A DNA stretch of 64,000 bases from an uncultured Aliivibrio sp. (GTDB taxonomy: Bacteria > Pseudomonadota > Gammaproteobacteria > Enterobacterales > Vibrionaceae). The stretch spans positions 1 through 64,000 of the forward strand of contig NZ_CAMLHO010000017.1 in assembly GCF_946479765.1 (NCBI RefSeq), in the 5' to 3' direction. The notes under the pieces were generated by a model. It saw only the letters and a list, made by a program, of their open reading frames with translations. It was not told the DNA's origin and made no database searches. Position 1 is the first letter of the stretch. Every line of letters starts with the position of its first letter. Shown one piece after another: positions 48,445 through 58,886 of the stretch. Position numbers and translations under genes: made by a program.

Positions 48445-48483
48445 AAAAAAGCGCGCTGTCATTCAATGATAGCGCGCTTTTTA
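48445..48483. terminator. Bidirectional terminator between pmbA and mgtE
   Basis: AAAAAAGCGCGCT and TCATT pair with ATGAT and AGCGCGCTTTTT, a long GC-rich stem with T-runs on both strands, between convergent genes. Confidence 0.92.
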
Positions 48484-48501
48484 ATACGTTATTTTTAGGT
48501 A

Positions 48502-49857
48502 TTACATTAAAACAGTAGCAAGGCCTAAGAACGCAAATAGGCCGATAATATCAGTGATGGTTGTTAACGCCATTCCACCTGCTAATGCAGGGTCAATATT
48601 CATTTTCTTTAGAATTAGAGGGATAGTTACCCCTGCGATTCCAGCAATGGTTAAGTTAACAAGCATTGCTGCTGAAATGATGGCTCCAAGCATTATGTCA
48701 CCTTTCCAAACCATGACGATACCGCCAATGATAGAGGCCCACAAAATACCATTTAGTAGACCAATTCCAGCTTCTTTGAGTAATAATTCTTTTTGGTTAC
48801 TGTCACCGATATGACCGACGGCTAAACCACGGATCACTAGGGCAACGGTTTGGTTACCTGCAACCCCACCCATTGAAGGGACGATAGTCATTAACACAGC
48901 AATAGATGCCATTTGCGCTAATGTTGCTTCGAACATATTAGAAACCGATGCAGCAGCAAGTGCGGCTAATACATTCATACCTAGCCATACACTACGGCGA
49001 CGAGCTGATTTTACAACGGGTGCAAAGGTATCTTCTTCGTCATCCATACCAGCCATACTCATCATTGAGTGTTCGGCATCTTCTCGGATAACATCGACCA
49101 CATCATCAATGGTAATACGACCTAGAAGTAAATGGTTTTCATCCACGACAGGAGCAGAAATCCAATTACGACGTTCAAATAGGTTTGCAACTTCACCATC
49201 ATCAGTATTTACTGGGATGGCTTCATCGGCATCGTCCATGACATCACTAACTAAAATGTCTTGTTGAGTGGTAAGCAATGTCGTTAATGACAAATGACCG
49301 ATTAAACGACTTTCTTCATCAAGAACATACAGGGCATCGGTTGATTCTGGAAGGTCACCTTTCATGCGTAAATAACGCAGTACCACGTCAATTTCAACAT
49401 CAGCACGAATGGTGATGAAATCGGTATTCATCATACCGCCAGCGGTATCTTCTGGGTAAGATAGTGCGGTTTCAACACGGAATCGATCGACCGTGTCCAT
49501 TTGACTTAATACTTCACGTGAAAGGTCACCAGGCAAGCTACGAAGAACATAAGCGACATCATCTGTCTCCATGCCTTCGGTTGCTTCTACAATGCTTTCT
49601 GGAGCCATTCTAGAGACGATACCATCTTTAACATCTTCAGACAGTTCGTCAAGTATTTCACCGTAATCTTCAGGATCGGTCAGTTGCCATAATACATTAC
49701 GGATTTTTCTGGGTGATGCTTCTAATAGATGGGCAATATCCTCGGGTTCCATGTCTTGTAATAAACGACGTACATGGACAAACATCCCACTATCAAGCGC
49801 ATTAGATACTTCTTGAAGAGTTTGATGGGTTTGATCGAAATCTTGTAGCTCTTGCAT
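48502..49857 (-). CDS. mgtE: Magnesium transporter MgtE
   Basis: A dimeric Mg2+ channel of the inner membrane, 451 aa from the ATG at 49857. That start is preceded by GGGGGAG; the in-frame ATG 12 bases earlier places the ribosome site inside the gene. It has the MgtE N-domain (~20-125), two CBS domains (~130-255) that sense cytosolic Mg2+, and five membrane segments (~285-451) with the pore motif VAGNQTVALVIRGLAVG (~335-351) and the conserved Asp in LTTITDIIGLFAFL (~430-443). It lies 150 bp after ptsO on the same strand, so it may also receive read-through from the rpoN operon. No M-box leader was recognised. Confidence 0.95.
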   Translation of the reverse strand: MQELQDFDQTHQTLQEVSNALDSGMFVHVRRLLQDMEPEDIAHLLEASPRKIRNVLWQLTDPEDYGEILDELSEDVKDGIVSRMAPESIVEATEGMETDDVAYVLRSLPGDLSREVLSQMDTVDRFRVETALSYPEDTAGGMMNTDFITIRADVEIDVVLRYLRMKGDLPESTDALYVLDEESRLIGHLSLTTLLTTQQDILVSDVMDDADEAIPVNTDDGEVANLFERRNWISAPVVDENHLLLGRITIDDVVDVIREDAEHSMMSMAGMDDEEDTFAPVVKSARRRSVWLGMNVLAALAAASVSNMFEATLAQMASIAVLMTIVPSMGGVAGNQTVALVIRGLAVGHIGDSNQKELLLKEAGIGLLNGILWASIIGGIVMVWKGDIMLGAIISAAMLVNLTIAGIAGVTIPLILKKMNIDPALAGGMALTTITDIIGLFAFLGLATVLM

Positions 49858-49904
49858 GCTCTCCCCCATTTAATACCAGTTTTAACTCGAATTATGAGTA
49901 TAGA

Positions 49905-49916
49905 TAATCTAGATTA
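49905..49916. promoter_or_regulatory. 12-bp palindrome upstream of mgtE
   Basis: TAATCTAGATTA is a perfect palindrome in the AT-rich leader 48 bp before the mgtE start. It could be an operator; no regulator is suggested by the sequence. Confidence 0.25.
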
Positions 49917-50007
49917 GATAATAGGCTGAATAGTAACGTAATTTAGAGGAGACGATAAGTGAATTTTGTAAGGATTAGGTCAAACTATTGATGTTATAAA
50001 TAATAAC

Positions 50008-50286
50008 TCATTCATCTTCGTCAAAACCCGCTTCAATAAGATCGCAAATAGCATTAAGAGCTTGCTCAGCATCAGGGCCATTAGCTGAGACATCAACATA
50101 TTGACCTTGCGCAGAATCAAGCATCAGTAAGCCCATTACACCATCAGCAGTGGCTTGTTTATTCTCGTCATTAGTAAGGGTTATTACCGCATCAAAGCTC
50201 TGTGCCATTTCAACTAATTTGATCGCAGCTCTTGCGTGTAAACCAAGGCGGTTTTTTATCAGTAGGTGACGAGATGAAATTGGCAT
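50008..50286 (-). CDS. ptsO: Phosphocarrier NPr of the nitrogen PTS
   Basis: An HPr-like phosphocarrier of 92 aa that passes phosphate from EI-Ntr to PtsN. The active His is in [10 protein letters not shown] (~residue 16), and the regulatory Ser-46-like region reads [15 protein letters not shown]. It ends in an acidic DEDE tail. Last gene of the rpoN block, two bases after rapZ. Confidence 0.95.
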   Translation of the reverse strand: MPISSRHLLIKNRLGLHARAAIKLVEMAQSFDAVITLTNDENKQATADGVMGLLMLDSAQGQYVDVSANGPDAEQALNAICDLIEAGFDEDE

Positions 50287-50288
50287 AC

Positions 50289-51143
50289 TTAGCGTCTCTC
50301 TAGAGTCTTATGGCGGATCTGAACTTGTTGGCCTTGCTGTGTAAAGTATTCCCCAAGTTGTTGAGTAATATAAACAGAGCGGTGCTGTCCACCGGTACAA
50401 CCAATAGCTACGGTTAAGTAACTGCGATTGTTTTTTTCTAATGCAGGAAGCCAAGTGGTTAGGAAATCTTGGATCTGCTCTTTTAATTTAATAACATCAT
50501 CGTGTTTTGCTAAGAAGTCAGCTACTGGTTTATCTAACCCTGTCATCGGTCGTAGGCTTGGTTCCCAATGTGGATTAGGTAAGAAACGGACATCAAACAC
50601 ATAGTCGGCATCGGTTGGTAAACCATGTTTGAATCCAAACGATTCAAATACCATGACTAATTCTTTTGATCCTCGGCCGAGAATTCGAGACCGTAAGGTT
50701 TCACTTAAATCATGAATTGATTTGGTGGTGGTATCGAGAACTAAATCGGCTTCTTCTTTAAAGTCGCCTAAGATGGTTTTTTCTAAAGCAACGGCTTGCT
50801 CTAAAGAACACTGTTCACCAATTAAAGAGAGGGGATGTAAGCGGCGAGTTTCACTGTATCGCTTGATGAGTTCTTTATCTTCTGCGTCTAAAAAGACAAC
50901 AGTCACGTCATGAGATTTTTTGATCTCGGCTAACGTGTTTTTTAATAATGACGGGTCTTTAGGTAGGTTTCGTATATCAACACTAACTGCTACATTTTGA
51001 CTACTGTGTTGGATAGACTCGACAAATTGAGCGAGAAGATCAATAGGCAGATTATCGACACAATAATAGCCTAAATCTTCTAATACTCGCAGCGCAACAG
51101 ATTTACCTGCGCCAGAGTTGCCACTAACTACCATGAGTTTCAT
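50289..51143 (-). CDS. rapZ: RNase adapter protein RapZ
   Basis: An RNA-binding adapter of 284 aa that in E. coli presents GlmZ to RNase E and so controls glucosamine-6-phosphate synthase. It has a P-loop [21 protein letters not shown] (first 16 residues of this at 8-23) and the C-terminal sugar-sensing motif [12 protein letters not shown] (~248-259). It lies between ptsN and ptsO, 16 bp after ptsN. An eight-base TTCAG-type sRNA cannot be inferred from this window. Confidence 0.95.
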   Translation of the reverse strand: MKLMVVSGNSGAGKSVALRVLEDLGYYCVDNLPIDLLAQFVESIQHSSQNVAVSVDIRNLPKDPSLLKNTLAEIKKSHDVTVVFLDAEDKELIKRYSETRRLHPLSLIGEQCSLEQAVALEKTILGDFKEEADLVLDTTTKSIHDLSETLRSRILGRGSKELVMVFESFGFKHGLPTDADYVFDVRFLPNPHWEPSLRPMTGLDKPVADFLAKHDDVIKLKEQIQDFLTTWLPALEKNNRSYLTVAIGCTGGQHRSVYITQQLGEYFTQQGQQVQIRHKTLERR

Positions 51144-51159
51144 TATGCGACCTTAGCGT

Positions 51160-51606
51160 TTATTCAGATGTGAAAATTTGATATAAATCTTGGTCGTTTT
51201 CGGCATGGCGAAGTTGACGTAAGACGTGTTTATCATTGAGCTTCTCAGCAACGCAAGAAAGTGTTTTTAAGTGTAATTTACATTGTTCATCAGGAACTAA
51301 TAGAGCAAAAAGAATATCGACAGGGCGATTATCTATTGAATCAAACTCAATCGGTTCTTGGCATTGAAGCAAGACGGCAACAGCGTTGTCACAATTAAAA
51401 ATACGACCGTGAGGAATGGCAATACCATTACCGATCCCGGTACTACCCATTTTTTCTCGGTTTAATAAGCTTTCAAATAGTTCTTGAGGGTTTTGCCCAA
51501 TTTTGGGTGCTGCAATTTCACTAATAAGTTCTAATGCGCGTTTTTTGCTTGTGCATTGGACTGCACTTCTAGTGCAATCCAATGAAAGAATGGTGCTTAA
51601 TTGCAT
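51160..51606 (-). CDS. ptsN: Nitrogen regulatory EIIA protein PtsN
   Basis: EIIA-Ntr, a 148-aa phosphoacceptor that relays nitrogen and potassium status. The phosphorylated His is in IPHGRIF (~65-71). The fold is complete (LSTILSLDCTR ... LHLKTLSCVAEKL). It starts one base after hpf in the rpoN operon and acts with ptsO downstream. Confidence 0.95.
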   Translation of the reverse strand: MQLSTILSLDCTRSAVQCTSKKRALELISEIAAPKIGQNPQELFESLLNREKMGSTGIGNGIAIPHGRIFNCDNAVAVLLQCQEPIEFDSIDNRPVDILFALLVPDEQCKLHLKTLSCVAEKLNDKHVLRQLRHAENDQDLYQIFTSE

Positions 51607-51607
51607 G

Positions 51608-51895
51608 TTAATGACTACTTAGTTTTTCTTTATGTTTATTAAGTTGGCGGACAAGTTTGTCCACTAAACCATCAATGGCTGCATACATATCTTCTGCGTC
51701 AGAATGGGCGTGTATGTCACCTTGATTTACATGAAGTGTTGCTTCGGCTATATGTAATACTTTTTCTAATTTTAGTACTACATGGACATTATTAATATGT
51801 TCAAAAAAACGATCCAGCTTTTGGAATTTAGTATCGACATACTCACTAAGGCTATCGGTTAGTTCGACGTTTTGACCTGTGATGTTTATTTGCAT
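51608..51895 (-). CDS. hpf: Ribosome hibernation promoting factor HPF (short form)
   Basis: Binds between the ribosomal subunits and promotes 100S dimers in stationary phase together with RMF. At 95 aa this is the short gamma-proteobacterial type, with MQINITGQNVELTDSL at the N-terminus and a basic face (KEKLSSH at the end). It lies 19 bp after rpoN, the usual position. Confidence 0.95.
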   Translation of the reverse strand: MQINITGQNVELTDSLSEYVDTKFQKLDRFFEHINNVHVVLKLEKVLHIAEATLHVNQGDIHAHSDAEDMYAAIDGLVDKLVRQLNKHKEKLSSH

Positions 51896-51914
51896 AACAC
51901 TTCCTTTCTGTTAA

Positions 51915-53384
51915 TTAAAGTAAACGCTTACGCTGATTCGACGGGGAAATACCCAAAGATTCACGATACTTAGCTATGGTACGTCGTGCAACTTGGATCC
52001 CTTGTTCAGCTAATAAAGTGGCGATTTTACTATCACTTAATGGTTTGGCTTGATTTTCAGCCGCGACCAATTTTTTCACTAGTGCTCGGATTGCTGTGGA
52101 TGAACATTCTCCCCCAGTATCCGTACTAACATGACTAGAAAAGAAATATTTTAATTCAAAAATACCACGAGGGGTATGCATGAATTTTTGAGTAGTTACA
52201 CGAGATATGGTGGATTCGTGCATTTCTACATCTAAAGCGATGTCATTAAGTACCATTGGTTTCATCGCTTCTTCACCATATTCGAAGAAATCTTGTTGAT
52301 GTTCAACTATACAGCGTGCAACTTTGAGCAGTGTCTCGTTTCTGCTCTCTAAACTCTTAATTAACCATTTTGCGTCCTGCAAATTGGTTCGAATAAATTG
52401 TCCATCAGGACTGTTGCCTAGGCCTTTACCTAATGCGGCATACTCTGCATTAACTTTTAAGCGAGGCACACTATCTGGGTTAATGGTAACTACCCATTTT
52501 CCATTATGTTTAAAGACGGAAACATCTGGAATTACATACTCTGTATTGGTATCAATGACACGATTACCCGGTCTAGGATTAAGTTCCTGAATAAGCGTCA
52601 TGACTTGTTTTAAGTCACTTTCTTTAAGCTTAGTCTCTTTTGCCAGCTGTCGGTAGTCACGATTACCTAATAAATTAATATGCTTGGTTAAAATCAAGCA
52701 GGTTTCAGGTAGCCACGGAGTGTCTGCGGGGTAGGTCGCTAGTTGTAGCATTAAGCATTCAGCAAGATCACGAGAAGCAACGCCTAAGGGATCGAATTGT
52801 TGAATTCGTTTCAATACGGCTTCGACTTCGTCCATTTCCACTTCATCATTACCGATGCTTTCTAATACCTCATCAAGGTTAATAGTAAGGTAACCATTGT
52901 CATCTAATGACTCAATAATAGTTATAGCTATGGTTCGGTCGATGTCGCTGAATGGCGTTAAATCCGATTGCCATACTAAGTAATCTTGAAGACTTTCGGT
53001 GGTTTCACCTTGGTATAGTGGCGTATCATCATCAATAGCGAGTCCTGTGCTACCACTGTTAGCGCTATACACGTCATCCCAGCTTGCATCCATTTCTAGC
53101 TCTTCAGAAATATTATTGCTATCAATTACATCGCAACTGTCGGTGATCGATGCTTCTTGGTCTGCGCTTGCGCTTTCTTTTTCTGGTGTTGGTTCTGGAG
53201 ATAATAAACTTTCAGGCGTGTTTAATGGCTCTTCTTCTACATCAAGAAGAGGATTAGAGTCGAGCGCTTCTTGGATCTCTTGCTGCAGGTCAAGTGTCGA
53301 TAATTGAAGTAATCGAATGGCTTGCTGCAACTGTGGAGTCATTGCAAGCTGCTGGCCCATTTTTAGCTGAAGAGATGCTTTCAT
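51915..53384 (-). CDS. rpoN: RNA polymerase sigma54 factor
   Basis: The alternative sigma factor for nitrogen, flagellar, luminescence and biofilm genes in vibrios; it needs AAA+ activators. In 489 aa the Gln-rich region I ([20 protein letters not shown]...) binds activator, an acidic linker (~50-115) follows, then core-binding and helix-turn-helix parts ([18 protein letters not shown] at ~383-400), and the RpoN box [10 protein letters not shown] (~468-477) reads the -24 element. It sits between lptB and hpf. Confidence 0.97.
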   Translation of the reverse strand: MKASLQLKMGQQLAMTPQLQQAIRLLQLSTLDLQQEIQEALDSNPLLDVEEEPLNTPESLLSPEPTPEKESASADQEASITDSCDVIDSNNISEELEMDASWDDVYSANSGSTGLAIDDDTPLYQGETTESLQDYLVWQSDLTPFSDIDRTIAITIIESLDDNGYLTINLDEVLESIGNDEVEMDEVEAVLKRIQQFDPLGVASRDLAECLMLQLATYPADTPWLPETCLILTKHINLLGNRDYRQLAKETKLKESDLKQVMTLIQELNPRPGNRVIDTNTEYVIPDVSVFKHNGKWVVTINPDSVPRLKVNAEYAALGKGLGNSPDGQFIRTNLQDAKWLIKSLESRNETLLKVARCIVEHQQDFFEYGEEAMKPMVLNDIALDVEMHESTISRVTTQKFMHTPRGIFELKYFFSSHVSTDTGGECSSTAIRALVKKLVAAENQAKPLSDSKIATLLAEQGIQVARRTIAKYRESLGISPSNQRKRLL

Positions 53385-53414
53385 TATTTAGCGATACCTT
53401 TATATAGATATAGA

Positions 53415-54140
53415 TTACAACTTAAATTGATCACCAAGATAAACACGTTTAACGTGCTCGTCATTCAATACGTGTTCAGGAGTGCCATTGGCAATCATGC
53501 GACCTTGACTCACGATATAGGCATGCTCACATACATCCAGAGTTTCACGAACGTTATGGTCTGTAATTAATACACCTAAACCACGATCTCTTAAATGTTG
53601 AATGATTTTTTTGATATCGATAACAGAAATAGGGTCAACTCCGGCAAAAGGTTCATCAAGTAGAATGAATTTTGGATTTGCAGCTAACGCTCGTGCAATT
53701 TCTACTCGACGACGTTCGCCACCAGAAAGTGCCATACCATTACTGTTACGGATATGCTGAATATTAAATTCATCCAATAACTCTTCAAGTTTATCTAAGC
53801 GTTCTGCTTTTGATAAATTTTTACGAGTTTGAAGTACCGCCATGATGTTATCAAATACAGATAATTTTCTAAAAATAGAGGCTTCTTGTGGTAAGTAACC
53901 AATCCCCATTTTTGAACGGTTGTGCATCGGTTGTAGTGAGATATCAACCCCATCAATAGTGATGGATCCTTCATCTCGAGAAACTAATCCTACGATCATA
54001 TAGAAAGAGGTAGTTTTACCTGCGCCATTTGGTCCTAATAGACCGACAATTTTGCCTGACTCAACGGTCAGGCTTACATCGGAAACCACTTTACGGCTGC
54101 CGTATGTTTTTGCGAGATTTTTTGCTTCTAAAATGGCCAT
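53415..54140 (-). CDS. lptB: LPS export ATPase LptB
   Basis: The ATPase of the LptB2FG transporter that pulls LPS from the inner membrane. 241 aa with Walker [14 protein letters not shown] (~36-48), signature [16 protein letters not shown] (~138-153), Walker [14 protein letters not shown] (~158-170), and the switch His in ITDHN. It is two bases after lptA. Confidence 0.97.
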   Translation of the reverse strand: MAILEAKNLAKTYGSRKVVSDVSLTVESGKIVGLLGPNGAGKTTSFYMIVGLVSRDEGSITIDGVDISLQPMHNRSKMGIGYLPQEASIFRKLSVFDNIMAVLQTRKNLSKAERLDKLEELLDEFNIQHIRNSNGMALSGGERRRVEIARALAANPKFILLDEPFAGVDPISVIDIKKIIQHLRDRGLGVLITDHNVRETLDVCEHAYIVSQGRMIANGTPEHVLNDEHVKRVYLGDQFKL

Positions 54141-54142
54141 AA

Positions 54143-54640
54143 TTATTTTTTATTCAATTGGCTAGGCTGAAGGATAGTTGTAACGCGTTCATTTTTACCA
54201 CCATCAGCAATCAGTTTTTGGGTTTGCATATTATAAGTGATGACTTTTCCTTGAATAATACTGTCGTCTTGAGTTAATTCAGCATTGTCTGTCATTTTTA
54301 GAAATTCTTTTTCTAGCTCATAGCGCAATTTATCTGCTTTGCCTTTAAGAGTCTTACCATCATCAGTAAGTTGGCTAAAGCGAGCTGGCTTACCATATGC
54401 TTCTAAAATTTCACGCCCTTCTTGCCCCTGAGGTCGAATAACGACAAGCTTATCAGCAAAAATTTTAATGCTGCCTTGCTTTAAAGTAACATCACCCAGA
54501 AAAGTCACTTGATTACTTTGCATATCAAAGTTTTGTGAATCTGAATTGATGTGAATTGGTTGTTCTGTATCGCTGCTTAGTGCCCAGCTTGGAGAGCTAA
54601 ATAGTAAGCCAGCAAGTAGACTAATTTGTGAAAGCTTCAT
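54143..54640 (-). CDS. lptA: Periplasmic LPS-bridge protein LptA
   Basis: A periplasmic beta-jellyroll protein that forms the bridge carrying LPS to LptDE, 165 aa. The start at ATG 54640 gives a clean signal peptide ([20 protein letters not shown]) with AAGG upstream; an in-frame ATG at 54655 would spoil it. The OstA/LptA domain spans ~30-150 ([18 protein letters not shown]). It overlaps the end of lptC by 20 bp. Confidence 0.94.
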   Translation of the reverse strand: MKLSQISLLAGLLFSSPSWALSSDTEQPIHINSDSQNFDMQSNQVTFLGDVTLKQGSIKIFADKLVVIRPQGQEGREILEAYGKPARFSQLTDDGKTLKGKADKLRYELEKEFLKMTDNAELTQDDSIIQGKVITYNMQTQKLIADGGKNERVTTILQPSQLNKK

Positions 54641-55184
54641 AGATACCTTGTACATTCTCTAATAGGGTCGTTTGTTGACTAGTAAAGTTACCTTTCATAC
54701 CTACGCCAGTGGTTTCAAACGTTGGGCCAACAAGATTGACGACATCTTCGGTCATAAAATCTTTTGTAGTGAGTTCTATTGTTAAACTGTCCGTTGTCAT
54801 GGTTTCAAAAGCCGCGTCTGGCAGTAAATTTTTGACAATGACATTACCGCTTAAATAAAGAACATGCTTCTTATTTAAAACACCAACATCAGAAATTATT
54901 TCCCACTCTTTTGTTTTACCATCTTTAAAGACAAAAAGGTGAGGGGTAGTAAAATTGGTCTCGCCTGTTTGAGCAAAGCGCTTGAGTGCTTTTGCATTTA
55001 TTTGGTAATTTCGAACACCACTTTCATCATAGTTATTATTGCTGGTATTTCTACCTGTAAATACAGGAACTTGCTGATCAGTAATGATTTGTGAGTCATT
55101 TTGAGTGTACTCATAATACAAGTAATACCCTGACCAACTGGAGATCATCAATAATATTGCCATGAAAAGATGTTTCAAGGTCAT
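54621..55184 (-). CDS. lptC: LPS transport protein LptC
   Basis: A bitopic protein, 187 aa, that accepts LPS from LptBFG and passes it to LptA. One membrane segment (~7-25), then a jellyroll domain with LYLSGNVIVKNL (~109-120) and DFMTEDVVNLVGPTFETTG (~141-159). It overlaps kdsC by 4 bp and lptA by 20 bp, which suggests coupled synthesis of the bridge components. Confidence 0.93.
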   Translation of the reverse strand: MTLKHLFMAILLMISSWSGYYLYYEYTQNDSQIITDQQVPVFTGRNTSNNNYDESGVRNYQINAKALKRFAQTGETNFTTPHLFVFKDGKTKEWEIISDVGVLNKKHVLYLSGNVIVKNLLPDAAFETMTTDSLTIELTTKDFMTEDVVNLVGPTFETTGVGMKGNFTSQQTTLLENVQGIYEAFTN

Positions 55185-55741
55185 ATACTTAAACCTTTGT
55201 GCTGCTCTAGTTCACCTTTTGCTTCTAGGATCAGGTCACTGACCTCACGAACTGCACCATATCCACCTTTAATGGTGGTGACATAATTTGCGCGTTGCAC
55301 CAAAAGTGGATGTCCATCGGCAACACACACTTTTAAGGCAACTTTTTCCATTACTGGCCAATCAATAAGATCGTCACCAATATAGCCTGTGTGCTCAGGT
55401 GCTATATTGAGTTTAGTTAAAATATCTTGATATGCTTGTAGTTTATTGTCTTGTCCTTGGTAAATCAGTTTAATACCAAGTGCTGTCATACGGTTTTCTA
55501 CAATCTTAGAGTTACGACCTGTGATAATAGCAATCTCAACACCTGCTGACATTAACGATTTAACGCCGTAGCCATCACGAGTGTGGAATGTTTTTAGTTC
55601 TTCACCGTCATTGCCCATATAAACTAGGCCATCAGAAAATACACCATCGACATCGCAAATCAAAAGTTTGATGTTTTTTGCAATAGTGAATATAGACTCT
55701 TCAACATTACCGTAGAGTGTTGGAATGAATTTGGTTGTCAT
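55181..55741 (-). CDS. kdsC: 3-deoxy-D-manno-octulosonate 8-phosphate phosphatase KdsC
   Basis: Removes phosphate from KDO-8-phosphate in the synthesis of KDO for LPS core. A HAD-family enzyme of 186 aa: DVDGVFSDG (~31-39) with the nucleophile Asp, TGRNSKIVENR (~74-84), and GDDLIDWPVM (~123-132) with metal-binding Asp. The family lacks a cap domain, as here. It shares one base with kdsD. Confidence 0.96.
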   Translation of the reverse strand: MTTKFIPTLYGNVEESIFTIAKNIKLLICDVDGVFSDGLVYMGNDGEELKTFHTRDGYGVKSLMSAGVEIAIITGRNSKIVENRMTALGIKLIYQGQDNKLQAYQDILTKLNIAPEHTGYIGDDLIDWPVMEKVALKVCVADGHPLLVQRANYVTTIKGGYGAVREVSDLILEAKGELEQHKGLSI

Positions 55742-56715
55742 TACATTACCCCTGCTTTTAGTAAGTCATGCATATTTAGCGCACCAACTAAGCGATTATT
55801 TTCATCACACAGTAGTAAGCCATTAATTTTCTTATCTTGCATTAAATTCAGACCTTCAACCGCTAATAAATGAGGGTTAGAAACTGCTGGCGAATGTGTC
55901 ATAACTTCACCAATGGTCTGAGTATGAATATCAACTCTATTATCCAATAAACGACGTAAATCACCATCAGTAAAAATACCAATGACTTTTTGTTCGTGAT
56001 CAACAATCGCCGTCATTCCAAGACCTTTTTCAGACACTTCAAGCAATGCGGTTTTTATAAGCGCGTCTTTAGTTACCATTGGCAGTTCATCATCTTTGTG
56101 CATGATGTCTGATAATAATAGCAGTAATTTTCGACCTAATGCACCGCCAGGATGAGACAGTGCAAAGTCATCAGCGGTAAAGCCTCTTGCTTGTAAAAGG
56201 GCGACAGCAAATGCATCTCCCATTGCTAGCGTTGCCGTTGTGCTTGATGTAGGAGCTAAGCCTAAAGGGCAGGCTTCTTGAGGGACGGTAATTTGTAGGT
56301 TTACATCAGCCACTTTAGCCATGCTTGATTCAGGTTTACCTGTCATGGTGATAAGGGTAATACCAAGGCGTTTAATTACAGGCAGTAAAGCTAAAATTTC
56401 ACCGGATTCACCAGAGTTTGAGATGGCGATAACGACATCACCTTTCTCTATCATGCCTAGATCACCATGACTTGCTTCACCAGGATGCACAAAGAAAGAA
56501 GGGGTGCCTGTACTTGCTAATGTCGCTGCAATCTTTTTACCAATGTGTCCCGATTTCCCCATTCCCATAACAACCACTTTACGCTTACATTCCAACATTA
56601 ATTGGCATGCTTTAGCAAAATCATCATTAATATAGTTATTCAACTGGATGAGTGCATTTATTTCAATTTGAAGAACATTTTTTCCTGCTTTGCAGAAATC
56701 AAACTGAGTTGCCAT
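55741..56715 (-). CDS. kdsD: D-arabinose-5-phosphate isomerase KdsD
   Basis: Converts ribulose-5-phosphate to arabinose-5-phosphate, the entry to KDO synthesis. The 324-aa chain has an SIS domain (~40-180: GMGKSGHIGKKIAATLASTGTP, first 20 at ~52-71; AISNSGESGEI) and two CBS domains (~205-324). It heads the kdsD-kdsC-lptCAB-rpoN-hpf-ptsN-rapZ-ptsO unit, and its promoter must lie in 56716-56840. Confidence 0.96.
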   Translation of the reverse strand: MATQFDFCKAGKNVLQIEINALIQLNNYINDDFAKACQLMLECKRKVVVMGMGKSGHIGKKIAATLASTGTPSFFVHPGEASHGDLGMIEKGDVVIAISNSGESGEILALLPVIKRLGITLITMTGKPESSMAKVADVNLQITVPQEACPLGLAPTSSTTATLAMGDAFAVALLQARGFTADDFALSHPGGALGRKLLLLLSDIMHKDDELPMVTKDALIKTALLEVSEKGLGMTAIVDHEQKVIGIFTDGDLRRLLDNRVDIHTQTIGEVMTHSPAVSNPHLLAVEGLNLMQDKKINGLLLCDENNRLVGALNMHDLLKAGVM

Positions 56716-56840
56716 CGGGTTACCACCTTAATTTTGGTTTATAGCAGATGCATGAGCTAGATGAGTAGCGTATACAATTATTATGCCATATACCAGAGGT
56801 AGTTCAAGAAGGAGTGCTGTCGAATGAGGGGAAGGAGTAG

Positions 56841-56891
56841 AAAAAACAGATAGGTCATTTACTCATAAAAGGGTAAATCTGACCTATCTGC
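56841..56891 (-). terminator. Terminator after the Ca2+/Na+ exchanger gene
   Basis: On the minus strand CAGATAGGTCA and TTTACC pair with GGTAAAT-type and TGACCTATCTG arms, followed by a run of six T. It separates yrbG from kdsD, which suggests that kdsD has its own promoter. Confidence 0.8.
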
Positions 56892-56914
56892 AATTAAAGG
56901 AGTTGCGTGAGGGG

Positions 56915-57883
56915 TTACATCGTGTAGAAAAGGTAACCTTGGTAAACTAAGAAACAGGTGACTAAAATACCACCTTCAATTCGATTAATACTGCGACTTT
57001 TACCTAACGCCATAAGCAGTAATAAAATCGAAACCCCCAACATTACGTAGAAGTCGCGGTTCATTAAATCTGGACTTATTGCTGATGGGTTAATCAGTGC
57101 TGGAATACCCATTACCGCTAGAATGTTGAACACATTCGAGCCAATAATATTACCAGCAGCCATATCGTCTTCACCTTTTAAAACACCGGCTACTGAAGCG
57201 GCAAGTTCAGGAAGGCTAGTACCTAAAGCAATAATAGTTAAACCGATAACGAGATCACTCATACCAAAGTGTTTTGCAATAACGACGGCGTTATCGATCA
57301 GCATATTAGCACCTAGAGGAAGTAAGATTAATCCGACAACAACCCAGAAGAGCGCTTTACGATTGGCTACGCCTTCTGGTATTTCTGATTCTTGTTCCTC
57401 AAGTAGAATGTCACCATTTTTTTGTTCACTTTTGCTTATGTAAAGCATAGCGATAATGAAAGCCACAAAAAGAGCGATTAATAATAAACCTTCATTAAAT
57501 CCAAGGTAATTATTGTACATTATGCCGCCTGCCAATAAAGTAACAATGAGCATTAATGGTAATTCGCGGCGGATAATACCTGAGCTAATAGCAAGAGGCT
57601 TAATTAAGGCGGTAATACCTAAAATTAACGCAATATTAGCGATGTTTGACCCAATGACGTTTCCTACTGCGGTGTCTGTTTTGCCATCAAGTGCAGCGGC
57701 AGCAGAAACCATCATTTCAGGTGCTGATGACCCCATTGCTAGTATCGTCATACCGATGACTAATGGGGAAATACCGTAGTTTCTCGCTAACGCGGCAGAA
57801 CCAAATACCAGTTTATCGGCACCCCAAACAAGTAGAGAGAGTCCAACGATAAGAAGTAGAGTTGGCATGAGCAGCTCTGTCAT
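56915..57883 (-). CDS. yrbG: Calcium/sodium antiporter of the CaCA family (YrbG)
   Basis: An inner-membrane exchanger of 322 aa with ten predicted membrane segments in two inverted repeats. Each repeat has the alpha motif: GNVIGSNIANIALILG (~76-91) and GNIIGSNVFNILAVMG (~243-258), with MAMGSSAPEM / IALGTSLPEL loops before them. It probably exports Ca2+ against Na+ or H+; E. coli YrbG has the same gene position. Divergent from mlaF. Confidence 0.93.
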   Translation of the reverse strand: MTELLMPTLLLIVGLSLLVWGADKLVFGSAALARNYGISPLVIGMTILAMGSSAPEMMVSAAAALDGKTDTAVGNVIGSNIANIALILGITALIKPLAISSGIIRRELPLMLIVTLLAGGIMYNNYLGFNEGLLLIALFVAFIIAMLYISKSEQKNGDILLEEQESEIPEGVANRKALFWVVVGLILLPLGANMLIDNAVVIAKHFGMSDLVIGLTIIALGTSLPELAASVAGVLKGEDDMAAGNIIGSNVFNILAVMGIPALINPSAISPDLMNRDFYVMLGVSILLLLMALGKSRSINRIEGGILVTCFLVYQGYLFYTM

Positions 57884-58064
57884 GTGTTAATTTCCTTTTG
57901 TAGAAGATGTTTTTATAGTTAATCATTAATTTTGACGCTTCTCTTACTAAAAGGAAAGAAAAAAGGCAGCTTTGGTGGCGGATATTCTAAAGAATGTTAA
58001 AAAACATAAGTTTGATTGATAAGTTAACGTATACTTATCATTATATTGCTAGGAAGGTTTTTTG

Positions 58065-58886
58065 ATGAAAAATAATGATATCGACACAAATACAGCCTTA
58101 ATAAAAGTCGAAAACTTAACCTTTAAACGAGGTGATCGAGTTATTTTTGATAACATCAGTTTATCAGTACCAAAAGGTAAAATAACCGCGATTATGGGGC
58201 CATCTGGTATAGGTAAAACCACACTTTTGAGATTAATTGGTGGGCAAATTCCTCCAGAGTCTGGAAATATTCATTTTGAAGAGTGGAATATTCCTAAATT
58301 AGGCCGTAAAGATCTGTATTTAGCACGCAAGAAAATGGGCATGTTATTTCAATCTGGTGCTCTTTTTACTGATATGAATGTGTTTGATAACGTGGCTTTT
58401 CCACTACGAGAGCATACAAAATTATCAGAAGAATTTATTCGAACACTCGTATTGTTAAAGCTTGAAGCGGTGGGCTTGCGTGGCGCAGCAGACTTAATGC
58501 CAAGTGAGCTGTCGGGGGGAATGGCACGTCGTGCAGCATTGGCTCGAGCCATTGCTTTGGATCCTGCCCTCATCATGTACGATGAACCTTTTGTTGGCCA
58601 AGACCCTATTACAATGGGGGTTTTAGTTGATTTAATACGTAACTTAAATGACGCTTTAGGTCTAACTTCTGTCGTGGTATCACATGATGTCCCTGAAGTG
58701 ATGAGCATTGCTGATCATGTCTACTTATTAGCAAATGGGCAGATCATTGCTCAAGGATCACCACAAGAGCTAGAAGATAATCCAGATCCTCAAGTTCGTC
58801 AGTTCTTGGACGGGCGTTCTGATGGTCCTGTTCCTTTTCGTTTTCCAGCAAAACCATTAAATGAGGCGTTGTTTTCTCATGAGTAA
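58065..58886 (+). CDS. mlaF: Phospholipid transport ATPase MlaF
   Basis: The ABC ATPase of the MlaFEDB complex that maintains outer-membrane lipid asymmetry. 273 aa from the ATG at 58065 with AGGAAGG at 58051-58057; a TTG just upstream is in frame. Walker [17 protein letters not shown] (~45-60), signature [16 protein letters not shown] (~148-163), Walker [14 protein letters not shown] (~168-180) and the MlaF-type extended C-terminus are present. First gene of mlaFEDCB-ibaG-murA. Confidence 0.97.
   Translation: MKNNDIDTNTALIKVENLTFKRGDRVIFDNISLSVPKGKITAIMGPSGIGKTTLLRLIGGQIPPESGNIHFEEWNIPKLGRKDLYLARKKMGMLFQSGALFTDMNVFDNVAFPLREHTKLSEEFIRTLVLLKLEAVGLRGAADLMPSELSGGMARRAALARAIALDPALIMYDEPFVGQDPITMGVLVDLIRNLNDALGLTSVVVSHDVPEVMSIADHVYLLANGQIIAQGSPQELEDNPDPQVRQFLDGRSDGPVPFRFPAKPLNEALFSHE

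Noticed and set aside
49858-50007. M-box (Mg2+) riboswitch in front of mgtE
   Set aside because: The leader is only about 150 bp, AT-rich and lacks the conserved M-box blocks.
58349-58708. 119-aa ORF antisense to mlaF
   Set aside because: Overlaps the conserved ABC signature region; a frame shadow.
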